A stretch of 10,220 bases of DNA from CAZXVU01 sp964644465 (GCA_964644465.1 CAZXVU010000073.1:1-10220), one strand, 5' to 3'. Positions 1 to 6,707 are shown, counted from the first letter of the stretch. The notes: generated by a model from the sequence alone, not told the origin. Program-made: numbers and translations.

Positions 1-1761
1 CGATCTCGAAGTTCCTTGCACAAGTAGAGATCCAAAAGCTAAACACTCCCCTGTTGCCCAATCGATAGTTGGTTTAGCGGGATCCGATTTTATGGCCGAG
101 AGGCGGTCCTGGAGCCATTTTTGCAATTTGGAATGTAGATGAAAACCATTTGGAACCTGGCAGAATTTTTCGATTACAGTTTTTAATGTTTTTTCATCGG
201 CTGCGCTATTGAAGGGTTGAAGAACATCTTTTTCAGAACCCGTAATAGAAGGGGGAGCAGGAGTTTTTTTCTCGATCTTTGCTTGGGCTTGAGCTAGATC
301 ATTTTTCAACGTTTCTTTGAATTGGACTTCCAGGGTTTCAGCGAGCTTTTGCTCTGCATGGCCTGCTGCGAGAAGTTGTTCGGAATAGATCTGCCGGATG
401 GTTTTTTTGGAGCGGATCATCTGGTATTGGACGGGCTGAGTAAAGGAAGGCTCATCCCCTTCATTGTGCCCATATTTGCGGTAGCAAAGGAGATCGATGA
501 AGACATCCGTTTCGAACTTTTGACGGATTTCCGCTGCGAGCTTGGCTGCAAAAACACAGCTTTCAGGATCTTCGGCATTCACATGGAAGACTGGGGCGCT
601 AAATGTTTTGGCGATGTCGGTGCAATATCGGGTCGATCTTCCCTCTTCGGGAAGAGTGGTGTAGCCGATTTGGTTATTGACGACGAGATGGAGGGCCCCT
701 CCGATGGAATAAGAGGGGAGATTCATCATTTGGAGCGTTTCATAAATCACTCCCTGTCCTGCTAAAGACGCATCGCCATGAACGATGAGGGCTACGACGC
801 GCTTTTTTTCTACATCGTTTTTCAATACCTGTTTCGCATAGGTTTCTCCGACGACGACGGGATCGACCGATTCGAGATGGGAAGGATTCGCCGCCATGCT
901 TACAGGGATTTTCTTTCCGGAGCGGGTTGTGAACACTCCTGAAAAGCCCATGTGATATCTCACATCGTCATTTCCGGAAAAAGAGAGGCTGGTGTCGTCT
1001 TCGAATTCTTCAAACAGAATGGGGAATGGTTTATTGAGGATGTTTGAAAGGACGTTTAACCTGCCGCGATGGGCCATCCCGATCAACACTTCTTCTACGC
1101 CGAGATTGCTGCCTGTCTCCAATATTTCTGCTATGAGAGGGATTGCCGTCTCCGCCCCTTCCAAAGAAAATCGGGTCTGTCCGGGATATCTCATGTGAAG
1201 AAAGGATTCCAATACTTCCGATTTATTGAGGTATTCTAAAACCAAGTGCTTTTCTTCGATCGTTGGCTGGATGATGAGCTGCGGTTCAAGGCGGTTCTGA
1301 ATCCATTTGGCCAGATCGGGATTATCTAAGTCCATGTATTCAAAACCGATACGCGAACAATAGACCTCTTTCAGCGCATCGATGATTTCTCTTAAAGAAG
1401 CTTTGGGTTTACCGCAAAAGCCTAAAGTGGGAAACTCTTGCTCCATTTCATTGGAGAAAAAGCCCAGCTTTTCCAATTCAAGTTCGGGAGGAGGTTCTTT
1501 TTCTTCCCTTTCAAGAGGATTGAAATGGGCCATGAGATGGCCATATCTGCGGTAAGATTGGATCAAATGGATGATCCGGATGCCTGATTGATCTGAAACG
1601 GGTTCCGCTCCCCTTTTATAAAGGTACGCTCCGAAATCGATCCCTTCGAAAAAATGGCGCCACGACTGATCGACGCTTGCAGGATCTGCGAGATAGCGCT
1701 GATACGTCTCTTCGATCAGTGCGATATTTGCGAGTTGGGCATAGTCGGGAAATTCGGGCAT
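1..1761 (-). CDS. sucA: 2-oxoglutarate dehydrogenase E1 component, N-terminal 587 residues (partial)
   Basis: Thiamine-diphosphate-dependent E1 subunit of the 2-oxoglutarate dehydrogenase complex (TCA cycle, cytoplasm), which decarboxylates 2-oxoglutarate and passes the succinyl group to the E2 lipoyl domain. Translating the minus strand from ATG 1761-1759 gives 587 codons without a stop up to the window edge; the family is about 900-930 residues, so the C-terminal third lies outside. Landmarks: N-terminal E1 region with SWRHFFEG near residue 30; GFEYMDL; the conserved MAHRGRLN with His231; the ThDP/Mg motif HGDASLAGQGVI (328-339) ending in NNQIGY (362-367); and KYGHNEGDEPSFTQP. The last visible residues (DWATGECLAFGSLL) correspond to the stretch just before the SGED segment of E. 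coli SucA. A G-run 4 nt before the ATG serves as ribosome site. An in-frame ATG at 1788 lacks a Shine-Dalgarno sequence. sucB would be expected next downstream, outside the window. Confidence 0.96.
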   Translation of the reverse strand, partial: MPEFPDYAQLANIALIEETYQRYLADPASVDQSWRHFFEGIDFGAYLYKRGAEPVSDQSGIRIIHLIQSYRRYGHLMAHFNPLEREEKEPPPELELEKLGFFSNEMEQEFPTLGFCGKPKASLREIIDALKEVYCSRIGFEYMDLDNPDLAKWIQNRLEPQLIIQPTIEEKHLVLEYLNKSEVLESFLHMRYPGQTRFSLEGAETAIPLIAEILETGSNLGVEEVLIGMAHRGRLNVLSNILNKPFPILFEEFEDDTSLSFSGNDDVRYHMGFSGVFTTRSGKKIPVSMAANPSHLESVDPVVVGETYAKQVLKNDVEKKRVVALIVHGDASLAGQGVIYETLQMMNLPSYSIGGALHLVVNNQIGYTTLPEEGRSTRYCTDIAKTFSAPVFHVNAEDPESCVFAAKLAAEIRQKFETDVFIDLLCYRKYGHNEGDEPSFTQPVQYQMIRSKKTIRQIYSEQLLAAGHAEQKLAETLEVQFKETLKNDLAQAQAKIEKKTPAPPSITGSEKDVLQPFNSAADEKTLKTVIEKFCQVPNGFHLHSKLQKWLQDRLSAIKSDPAKPTIDWATGECLAFGSLLVQGTSRS

Positions 1762-1800
1762 TAGTCCCCCATCCCCTCTCCATAACATAGGAATTGGAAA

Positions 1801-1873
1801 TAGGAAATATGAAAAAAAATAGGAAATATGAATTATGAATGCTGAAAATGTCGGGGGATACCCCCCGCACCCC
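1801..1873 (-). repeat. GC-hairpin repeat, copy A (inverted relative to B and C)
   Basis: Read on the minus strand, this copy goes from GGGGTGCGGGGG through a hairpin CGGGGG-ATA-CCCCCG (roughly 1852-1867) into an AT-rich tail resembling CAGCATTC...ATTCATATTTCC. It is the reverse complement of the layout in copies B and C. The outer AT-rich end is itself duplicated: TAGGAAATATGA occurs at 1801-1812 and 1820-1831. Together with copy B it forms a large inverted repeat around a unique core at 1874-1918. Confidence 0.75.
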
Positions 1874-1918
1874 GGAAGAGATTTGTATTCACCTATTTGT
1901 GAGCAAAAAAGATTTTTT

Positions 1919-1975
1919 GGGGTGCGGGGGCGAAGCCCCGACGTTCTTAGCATTCAGCATTCCTATTTCATATTT
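1919..1975 (+). repeat. GC-hairpin repeat, copy B
   Basis: The unit starts with GGGGTGCGGGGG, then has a 5-bp GC hairpin GGGGC-GAA-GCCCC followed by GACG, a short variable spacer, and the tail TTCAGCATTCCTATTTCATA. Copy C, starting 62 nt further on, repeats this nearly base for base, with the loop changed from GAA to AAA and some variation in the spacer. Confidence 0.85.
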
Positions 1976-1980
1976 ACTTG

Positions 1981-2039
1981 GGGGTGCGGGGGCAAAGCCC
2001 CGACGATTTCATAATTCAGCATTCCTATTTCATATTTCC
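1981..2039 (+). repeat. GC-hairpin repeat, copy C
   Basis: Direct tandem partner of copy B at a 62-nt period: same GGGGTGCGGGGG head, hairpin GGGGC-AAA-GCCCC, GACG, and the same tail through TTCATATTTCC. Its spacer, TTTCATAATTCAG, is closer to copy A than to copy B. The match between head, hairpin and tail in all three copies shows one repeat family and not chance GC-richness. Confidence 0.85.
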
Positions 2040-2196
2040 AAAAAGGGCTTGTGGAAAAATGAGTTTTCGAGTAAAAACCTCTCCTCGTCCCTTTTTTTAG
2101 TTTTGAAAAGTGACAGGTTCTTAAAAAAAACTTTTACATTAAATCACGATGTAAGTTAGGAAAAGGGATCAAACCGATCGAGGGAACTAGAGGTAT

Positions 2197-2676
2197 TTGG
2201 TACAGGACATGAATATTAAGAGCGAAAGATTAAAAAAGCTAGAGACAGAACTTGAAGACCTTGAGCAATGGATGAACCTGGGGCTTGTACCCAAAAAGGA
2301 CGTCGATAAGCACAAGGATGAGATCCGTTCCCTCAAAACAAAAATCGAAGAAGAAAAAGAACGGCTCCGCTTCATGAAAGAGAGCGGCGAGCTGGAAGAA
2401 TACGTCACCCCAAAACGGTCCAATGCAAGGCAGGCTTATGCTGAGCCTCACACTCTTCCCGACATGGACATCGGCGAAAACATGACCGATGCAGGCCTCG
2501 ATATGGAAACTGAAGCCTACGACATGGAAACGATCACGGAAGAAGAAACCGAAGGCGGCGGCGGCACGGAAGAAGAGTCGACCGTAGTCGAAGAAGAGGA
2601 AGATGAAGATCCCTTTTCCGACAGGAACCGCTGGAAGCGGGGCATCTTAGAAGATCCCGACGCTGATAACTGGTGA
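2197..2676 (+). CDS. Acidic coiled-coil protein, CT053-like hypothetical
   Basis: A 159-residue soluble protein of unknown function. Residues about 7-65 are highly charged and heptad-like (KSERLKKLETELEDLEQW, then KTKIEEEKERLRFMKES), indicating a coiled coil. Residues about 95-140 are very acidic, with E/D runs and a short Gly run, and the end WKRGILEDPDADNW mixes basic and acidic residues. No signal peptide or membrane segment is seen. It sits between sucA and hemW, where C. trachomatis has the uncharacterised CT053 (recalled synteny, not searched), so orthology is likely. The longest frame starts at TTG 2197, 3 nt after AGAGG; ATG 2209 is the alternative and loses only four residues. The stop overlaps the hemW start (GTGA), so the two genes are probably translationally coupled. 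Confidence 0.85.
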   Translation: MVQDMNIKSERLKKLETELEDLEQWMNLGLVPKKDVDKHKDEIRSLKTKIEEEKERLRFMKESGELEEYVTPKRSNARQAYAEPHTLPDMDIGENMTDAGLDMETEAYDMETITEEETEGGGGTEEESTVVEEEEDEDPFSDRNRWKRGILEDPDADNW

Positions 2677-3755
2677 TCTCTCTCTACTTTCATATTCCAT
2701 TCTGCAGCAAAAAATGTCCCTATTGCCATTTTTACGTCATTCCGAATAAAGCGGCGTTCCGGGACATTTTGCATCAATCTTTAGAGCTTGAATGGGAGAG
2801 GCAAAAGCCTCTTTTAGAAGGCAAAAAGATCGTCTCCATTTATTTTGGAGGCGGAACTCCTACGCTTTTTGGCGCTGAGGGTATCGGCGCTGTTTTGGAG
2901 AGGATTGAAAGAGATGCTGACTGCGAGATCACGATTGAAGGCAATCCGGAAGAGTGCACACTCGAGCTCTTTGAAGCGCTGCGCACATTAGGCATCAATC
3001 GATTGAGCCTGGGCGTTCAGTCTTTGGACGACCGGTCGCTTTTGCAATTGGAGAGGATCCATTCGGCAGAGCGTGCAAAAAAGGCTGTTTTCGATGCGGC
3101 TCGAGCCGGCTTCAAAAATATTTCGATCGATCTGATGTATGATTTGCCAGACCAGACGGAAGAGAGCTGGCGCTACACGTTGGATCAAGTGGGCGATTTG
3201 CCGATCCAACATCTTTCTCTCTACAATTTGACCATCGAGCCCCACACAGCTTTCCATAAAAGAAAAGTGAAAAACGTCGATGGAGAGACGAGCCTCAAAT
3301 TATTGAATTTGGGATTGAAAAAACTGGGAGAGATGGGTTTTGATCGCTACGAGATTTCCGCATTCGCCCGAGATGGGCGTACTTCGCGCCATAATTTGGG
3401 GTATTGGACAGGAAGACCGTTTTTAGGATTCGGCCCATCGGCATTTAGCTATTGGGAAGGAGAGAGATTCCGCAATATTGCCAATTTGCAGCGGTACGCG
3501 AGACTTTTAAAAGAAGGCGCGGACCCGGTCGATTTTCGAGAAAGACTCCCCTACCCTGCAAATGTAAAAGAACTACTCGCTGTGCGGCTCCGTCTGAAAG
3601 AAGGCGTCGAGTTGAATGAAAATGTTCCTGAGGAGACGATGATTGCTTTAGAAAAGTTGACGCGCGCCGGCTTCCTATATCAAGAAGGGGCGCGCATTCA
3701 ATTGACTGAGCATGGAAAGCTATTCTACGATAGCGTTGCAAGCGAGATTGTTTAA
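2673..3755 (+). CDS. hemW: HemW-like radical SAM protein (HemN/HemW family)
   Basis: Radical SAM protein of the coproporphyrinogen III oxidase-like family; family knowledge points to HemW, a heme chaperone, more than to the decarboxylating HemN. The start GTG 2673 overlaps the previous stop. The [4Fe-4S]/SAM site is at the very N-terminus: C11-x3-C15-x2-C18 followed by HF, lacking the extra Cys (CxC) that marks true HemN. The N-terminus is also short, as in HemW. Further motifs are YFGGGTPTLF (residues 57-66), ITIEGNPEE (87-94) and NRLSLGVQS (109-117), then a C-terminal HemW-like domain containing GFGPSAFSY. The 360 residues fit HemW (about 375) better than HemN (about 455). Many databases would still call it hemN. 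Its stop overlaps the stop of the convergent FKBP gene, with no terminator hairpin visible between them. Confidence 0.93.
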   Translation: MISLYFHIPFCSKKCPYCHFYVIPNKAAFRDILHQSLELEWERQKPLLEGKKIVSIYFGGGTPTLFGAEGIGAVLERIERDADCEITIEGNPEECTLELFEALRTLGINRLSLGVQSLDDRSLLQLERIHSAERAKKAVFDAARAGFKNISIDLMYDLPDQTEESWRYTLDQVGDLPIQHLSLYNLTIEPHTAFHKRKVKNVDGETSLKLLNLGLKKLGEMGFDRYEISAFARDGRTSRHNLGYWTGRPFLGFGPSAFSYWEGERFRNIANLQRYARLLKEGADPVDFRERLPYPANVKELLAVRLRLKEGVELNENVPEETMIALEKLTRAGFLYQEGARIQLTEHGKLFYDSVASEIV

Positions 3756-4171
3756 TTCACTCCGAGCACTTTTACGTTGAATTTGAGAGCGCGTCCGGCA
3801 AGGGGATGATTGAAATCGAGAACGATTTTCTCTTCTTTGATTTCGTGAACGCGGATCGGATATACGCCGCCAGCGGGATCTTGTACGCCAAGCACAGCTC
3901 CAACATAACGGAATGAAGAAGGAACGGCTTCAGAATCTACTTCTTTATATGCTTCTTCAAGCACAGGTCCGTAGGCATCTTCTGGTTTCAGAAAAACTTG
4001 TTTTGTGTCGCCGACTTTCAATCCAACTAATGCTTCTTCAAGCGCTGGAAATACTTGGTGGGATCCCAACACAAATACTAACGGATCTTCGCCGACATTG
4101 CTGTCAATCTGCGTTCCATCATCTAAAAATACTGTGTACTCAAGAGTTACTTTTTTTCCGCTCTTAATCAT
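3752..4171 (-). CDS. FKBP-type peptidyl-prolyl isomerase, SlyD/FkpB-like
   Basis: Cytoplasmic prolyl cis-trans isomerase/chaperone of 139 residues. It opens with the FKBP strand KKVTLEYTVFLDDGTQIDS and continues LVFVLGSHQVFPALEEALVGLKVGD (31-55) and LKPEDAYG (61-68). The insert-in-flap domain typical of SlyD-like proteins follows (about 70-118), and the chain closes with the diagnostic DFNHPLAGRALKFNVKVLGV (119-138). There is no signal peptide and no metal-binding His/Cys tail, which makes it closer to FkpB/short SlyD than to E. coli SlyD. GGAG lies 7 nt before the ATG. It is probably transcribed separately from the upstream methyltransferase gene because a promoter-like sequence lies in the 63-nt gap. 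Confidence 0.93.
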   Translation of the reverse strand: MIKSGKKVTLEYTVFLDDGTQIDSNVGEDPLVFVLGSHQVFPALEEALVGLKVGDTKQVFLKPEDAYGPVLEEAYKEVDSEAVPSSFRYVGAVLGVQDPAGGVYPIRVHEIKEEKIVLDFNHPLAGRALKFNVKVLGVN

Positions 4172-4202
4172 GCAGATCTCCAGGGGTTGCTTTCTTTTTC
4201 CT

Positions 4203-4229
4203 TATTTAAGATTGGCGAATGGGAGTCAA
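4203..4229 (-). promoter_or_regulatory. Candidate promoter of the FKBP gene
   Basis: On the minus strand TTGACT (4229-4224) is followed after 15 nt by TAAATA (4208-4203), about 30 nt before the start codon. The -35 matches consensus at 5 of 6 positions, but the spacer is 2 nt short of ideal, so this is only a candidate. Confidence 0.4.
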
Positions 4230-4234
4230 GCAAA

Positions 4235-4933
4235 TTAGTTCACTAAAAAAACAGCGGGTTCTTTTTCAAGGGATAAGGAAAAATTTTTCCATTTTGCCAT
4301 TGTTTGAGAAACGACGCGTTCCGTTTGCGTAGTCAAATTTACCGCAATGCAAAGACGCGTGTTCGGCTGCAAAATTTTCTTGAGAACGTCTAAAATTTTA
4401 GCAGTTCGATAAGGCGCTTCAATCCAAATTTGGGTTTCGTTTTTGCTCCGCTTTTCCAGTTCTTTGATTTTCTGTTCGAGTTCTGGAATTTCGCGCGGTA
4501 AATATCCGTGAAAACAGAATCTTTGTCCACAAAAACCGGACAATTGTAGCGCCATCATGATAGAAGAAGGACCAACGAAAGTTTCTACAGGAATTTTTTT
4601 GTCATGAGCGAGCCATACAAGATCAGATCCAGGATCTGCGACGCAAGGTAGTCCTGCGTCAGAAATAAGTCCCCAGATTTCTCCATTTAAAATGGGCTTG
4701 AGAAGTTCAGAGAGTTCTTGCGCTGGCGTGTGTTCGTTGAGAGTTTTTAAGGGCATCTTTGCCATTGCATCGTGCGAAAGGAATTTTCTTAAGTAACGGC
4801 GTGCGCTCTTTTCGCTTTCGGCGATGAGGCCTTGAATCGAAGCAACGGCGGCGCCAACGCTTGCGGGCAAAAACGGCTCAGGGGCAAGAGTTTCATCGAG
4901 AACATTTGGGAGCAACAGCAATTTACCGGGCAT
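4235..4933 (-). CDS. SAM-dependent methyltransferase, tetrapyrrole-methylase fold (RsmI-related, short form)
   Basis: A 232-residue member of the SAM methyltransferase family that contains RsmI, the 16S rRNA C1402 2'-O-methyltransferase. Motifs: LLLLPNVLDE at the N-terminus, SEKSARRYLRKFL (40-52), the SAM-site glycine loop WGLISDAGLPCVADPGSD (87-104), FVGPSSIMMALQLSGF (119-134), FHGYLP (141-146) and IEAPYRT (171-177). It lacks the extra C-terminal domain of E. coli RsmI (about 286 residues) and has the N-terminal style of the shorter paralogue found in chlamydiae (annotated yraL, CT048, from memory) and Bacteroidetes. The substrate is therefore probably RNA but not proven. ATG 4933 overlaps the holA stop by 11 nt and has no clear Shine-Dalgarno sequence, which suggests coupling to holA translation. 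Confidence 0.88.
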   Translation of the reverse strand: MPGKLLLLPNVLDETLAPEPFLPASVGAAVASIQGLIAESEKSARRYLRKFLSHDAMAKMPLKTLNEHTPAQELSELLKPILNGEIWGLISDAGLPCVADPGSDLVWLAHDKKIPVETFVGPSSIMMALQLSGFCGQRFCFHGYLPREIPELEQKIKELEKRSKNETQIWIEAPYRTAKILDVLKKILQPNTRLCIAVNLTTQTERVVSQTMAKWKNFSLSLEKEPAVFLVN

Positions 4934-5909
4934 GGAGAGTCACTCGGAGTAGGTCGAGAAGAGCGGCATATTGAGTAGATTGGCTCCTGGAAAGGAGTTC
5001 GATGTCAAAGAGCTTATCGATCCCTTTTCGGAAATATCTTGTCCCCAGCCGAGCGGCTTGAGAAGCGCGCTTTTCGAGAGTTTTGGGCCAAATTTTCGGG
5101 AGATAGGTGCTCCATTCATCGCTGGGAATTTTTGCTTCGATAAGAGAAGCGAGTTTCAGACCGAGGTGCATCTGAGAACGGAGAGCAGGGATGAGGCCGT
5201 GGAAAGAAGCGGGATCGATGGGCGGGGTATCTCCTCCTTCCCATACGATCTCTTCTGCGGTTTGCCAGAGTGTGTGGGTCCGGTTCGCCGCGCTGATGCT
5301 CAGGACGTCGGCGCGCTCAATCGTCGGGCGCTCTCCCGCAAAGCAGATCAATTTCTCGATCTCGCTGTCCAATGTAGAGGCGTCTTTATCGAGTCTCTCA
5401 AAAAGGAGGGCAAGGGCGTCGGGAGCCAGCCGTTTTCCGGAGTTTTTGACCTTTTCTGTCAGCTGATCGGCGATCCGTTTTTCTTTGTCCCACGGTTTTT
5501 CATCGGTGAGATCGAGGATAACGCCCTGTTTTTCGATGGCATTGACCAAAGGAGATTTGGAACGGGAGCCGAGGAGCAAATAGATGGAGATTTGCGATTC
5601 ATTCAAAAAATCAGCCAGTGTTTGGAGCTGTTTTTTGGCCATTTTTTCCGTTTCATCGAGAATGACGATCGTCTCGCCTCCGAGAAGGGAGGGGCTTTGG
5701 ATCGCATCGAAGAGAGTGCGCAATTCGAGGTCGATCCCAGAAAGCCGGGTGGGAAGCGAATCGGGAGTTAAAAGGTACGAGAGCACGGAGTCGAGGGCTT
5801 TGCTTCTTTCAAAATCATCGGGGATGGCGATGAGGTAGAGATGGCAGAGATGATGGGGCGCTGCGCTGGAGAGATGTTTTTGAAAGGATTTCAGGTTCTG
5901 GTAGCGCAA
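4923..5909 (-). CDS. holA: DNA polymerase III delta subunit (clamp loader)
   Basis: Delta subunit of the polymerase III clamp loader, which opens the beta sliding clamp during replication. The 328 residues match the family length. Features in order: an N-terminal AAA+-like domain without a Walker A motif; SLLGGETIVILDETEKMAKK (about 74-93), the counterpart of the clamp-contacting segment; SIYLLLGSRSKS; a middle helical lid with LFERLDKDASTLDSEIEKLI; and a C-terminal collar with LIPALRSQMHLGLKLASLIE. Identification rests on this pattern and length, as the family diverges quickly. The start is TTG 5909, which follows the osmC stop by 3 nt. The osmC stop codon is in the same frame, so no longer N-terminus is possible. 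GGGGA about 10 nt upstream, inside osmC, may be the ribosome site. Operon: osmC-holA-methyltransferase. Confidence 0.85.
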   Translation of the reverse strand: MRYQNLKSFQKHLSSAAPHHLCHLYLIAIPDDFERSKALDSVLSYLLTPDSLPTRLSGIDLELRTLFDAIQSPSLLGGETIVILDETEKMAKKQLQTLADFLNESQISIYLLLGSRSKSPLVNAIEKQGVILDLTDEKPWDKEKRIADQLTEKVKNSGKRLAPDALALLFERLDKDASTLDSEIEKLICFAGERPTIERADVLSISAANRTHTLWQTAEEIVWEGGDTPPIDPASFHGLIPALRSQMHLGLKLASLIEAKIPSDEWSTYLPKIWPKTLEKRASQAARLGTRYFRKGIDKLFDIELLSRSQSTQYAALLDLLRVTLHAR

Positions 5910-5912
5910 GAG

Positions 5913-6323
5913 TTATAGTCCCCAGACAAAATCGATTTCCAATTTGATATCGGGGTGCAGGCTGTGATGGACAGGACACTCCAGGGCCGCTTTTTCCAAT
6001 TTTTCTCGGATTTGAGCGTCTGGATTTAAAGAGCTGCGGATCCGAACAATAAGCCGCCCAATCCGTCGATGAGGAGCGCTCGCCATTTCTTTTTCTACTT
6101 CAGCACTCGTGCCTTTGAGATCGACTCCGAGTTTTCTGGCAGCAATTCCCATGATCGTCAGCATGCAGCTGCCAAGGCTTACGGCAAAAAGGTCAGTGGG
6201 AGAAAAGGCATCCCCTTTTCCCTGGTTGTCTTTGGGAGCTTGGGTTGTCAGTTTTGCGCCGGATTGGAGGTGGGTGCATTCCGTCTGCAAATCTCCTTGA
6301 TAGACAACTTTCATCTTGGTCAT
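5913..6323 (-). CDS. OsmC/Ohr-family thiol peroxidase-like protein
   Basis: OsmC-family protein, a cytoplasmic dimer reducing organic or inorganic peroxides through paired cysteines. Counting from the chosen start it has 136 residues, the usual length. The two redox cysteines are present in their standard contexts: SPTDLFAVSLGSCMLTIMG (Cys53) and LECPVHHSL (Cys116). Its sequence is closer to the YhfA-like branch than to classical OsmC. The open frame runs further upstream to 6374, but ATG 6323 is chosen because GAGG sits 6 nt before it and because a good promoter (6346-6374) lies inside the would-be extension. It is the first gene of the osmC-holA-methyltransferase operon. Confidence 0.93.
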   Translation of the reverse strand: MTKMKVVYQGDLQTECTHLQSGAKLTTQAPKDNQGKGDAFSPTDLFAVSLGSCMLTIMGIAARKLGVDLKGTSAEVEKEMASAPHRRIGRLIVRIRSSLNPDAQIREKLEKAALECPVHHSLHPDIKLEIDFVWGL

Positions 6324-6345
6324 CGATTTCCTCATTAAAAGTTCT

Positions 6346-6374
6346 ATTAAAACCCAAGGAAAGAGGGAAATCAA
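6346..6374 (-). promoter_or_regulatory. Promoter of the osmC-holA-methyltransferase operon
   Basis: Minus strand: TTGATT (6374-6369), 17-nt spacer, TTTAAT (6351-6346). The -10 matches the sigma70 consensus at 5 of 6 and the spacing is ideal. Initiation would fall near 6339, giving a leader of about 16 nt with the GAGG site before ATG 6323. Its position rules out translation from the upstream ATG at 6374. Confidence 0.65.
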
Positions 6375-6485
6375 GAAGATTGCATTTTAAGAGTAAAAAG
6401 TTAGATACTTCCGCCCTTCTTTTTGGAATAGGAATCGGGCAGGGGCTGTGAAAATTTGTACATCCATCGATTTCTCAGCATTTTA

Positions 6486-6590
6486 AACGATTTGAAGGAT
6501 ATAATGATAAGAAGGATAAAATTTTTTCGGAATAGTTAAAAAGATTCTCAATTTTTCCATCCTTCATATCATTGTATCATTCTCATCATT
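6486..6590. repeat. Long imperfect palindrome (105 nt)
   Basis: Positions 6494-6517 and 6559-6582 pair antiparallel over 24 nt with 21 Watson-Crick pairs, one G-T and two mismatches (6497/6579 and 6510/6566). Pairing resumes outside at 6489-6491 with 6585-6587 and at 6486-6487 with 6589-6590. Inside, AAAATT (6518-6523) can pair with AATTTT (6550-6555), leaving an AT-rich loop. GATTTG occurs at 6489-6494 and again at 6591-6596, just outside the right arm. There is no ORF in it. It may be a MITE-like remnant, a structured RNA or a regulatory cruciform. Confidence 0.75.
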
Positions 6591-6602
6591 GATTTGCTTT
6601 GT

Positions 6603-6642
6603 GGGAAGATAATTCACAGCATCGCAGCGGGGGTGACTTCCC
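6603..6642 (+). other. Hairpin in the leader region of the Inc-like gene
   Basis: GGGAAG (6603-6608) pairs with CTTCCC (6637-6642), and TCAC (6614-6617) pairs with GTGA (6633-6636) after a 5-nt bulge on the left side. The loop is GC-rich. It is too far from any upstream plus-strand gene to be that gene's terminator. It could be a structured 5' leader if transcription starts before 6603. Confidence 0.4.
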
Positions 6643-6697
6643 AAGGTATTATGCCCGTGCCCGATTTCACTAAAAACTAATACGAAACTCATTTTTC

Positions 6698-6703
6698 AGG
6701 AGG
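6698..6703 (+). promoter_or_regulatory. Perfect Shine-Dalgarno site of the Inc-like gene
   Basis: AGGAGG lies 4 nt before ATG 6708. It is the strongest ribosome site in the window and supports the reality and start of the following unrecognised gene. Confidence 0.85.
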
Positions 6704-6707
6704 TTTT

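Larger units (their letters stand above)
1762..2196. other. Divergent intergenic region between sucA and the coiled-coil/hemW unit
   Basis: These 435 nt separate two divergent transcription units. About 60% of the region (1801-2039) is taken up by copies of a GC-hairpin/AT-rich repeat listed separately. The remaining 2040-2196 is AT-rich, with runs of A and T at 2092-2098 and 2123-2130 and a 6-bp inverted repeat TTACAT/ATGTAA (2134-2139 and 2150-2155) that could be an operator. I could not pick a convincing -35/-10 pair for either flanking gene, so the promoters are unassigned. The short open frames here, including the ones at 1616-1870 (minus) and 1839-2159 (plus), have the composition of the repeats and are not supported as genes. 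Confidence 0.7.
6375..6707. other. Spacer between osmC and the Inc-like gene, with two hairpins
   Basis: These 333 nt hold no credible gene on either strand. Two structures stand out and are listed separately: a long imperfect palindrome at 6486-6590 and a hairpin at 6603-6642 nearer the next gene. TATTAT at 6647-6652 is a possible -10 box for the membrane-protein gene, but no matching -35 sits at the right distance. I see no tRNA or known riboswitch. Confidence 0.6.

Noticed and set aside
322..765. Plus-strand frame of 147 codons
   Set aside because: It is antisense to the well-conserved ThDP-binding part of sucA and has no support of its own.
1919..2039. CRISPR-like tandem repeat
   Set aside because: Only two direct units exist, repeat and spacer do not alternate in CRISPR fashion, and no cas gene is present.
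1839..2159. Plus-strand frame of 106 codons in the sucA-upstream region
   Set aside because: It runs through repeat copies A, B and C; the low-complexity translation reflects the repeats and there is no ribosome site.
3752..3785. Shared terminator between hemW and the FKBP gene
   Set aside because: The only inverted repeat nearby (AATTCA/TGAATT) has a 6-bp AT-rich stem and no T-run, and it lies within FKBP codons.
4971..5771. Long plus-strand frame of 266 codons
   Set aside because: It lies wholly opposite holA, has no ribosome site, and its residues (runs of F, R, D from antisense codons) have no recognisable domain.
6324..6374. Longer N-terminus for the OsmC-family protein
   Set aside because: The extension covers the -35/-10 promoter, lacks a ribosome site, and would add 17 residues not seen in the family; ATG 6323 has GAGG at the right distance.
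6600..6700. Known riboswitch or small stable RNA
   Set aside because: The hairpin at 6603-6642 does not match the core of any riboswitch, tmRNA or SRP RNA that I can recognise.
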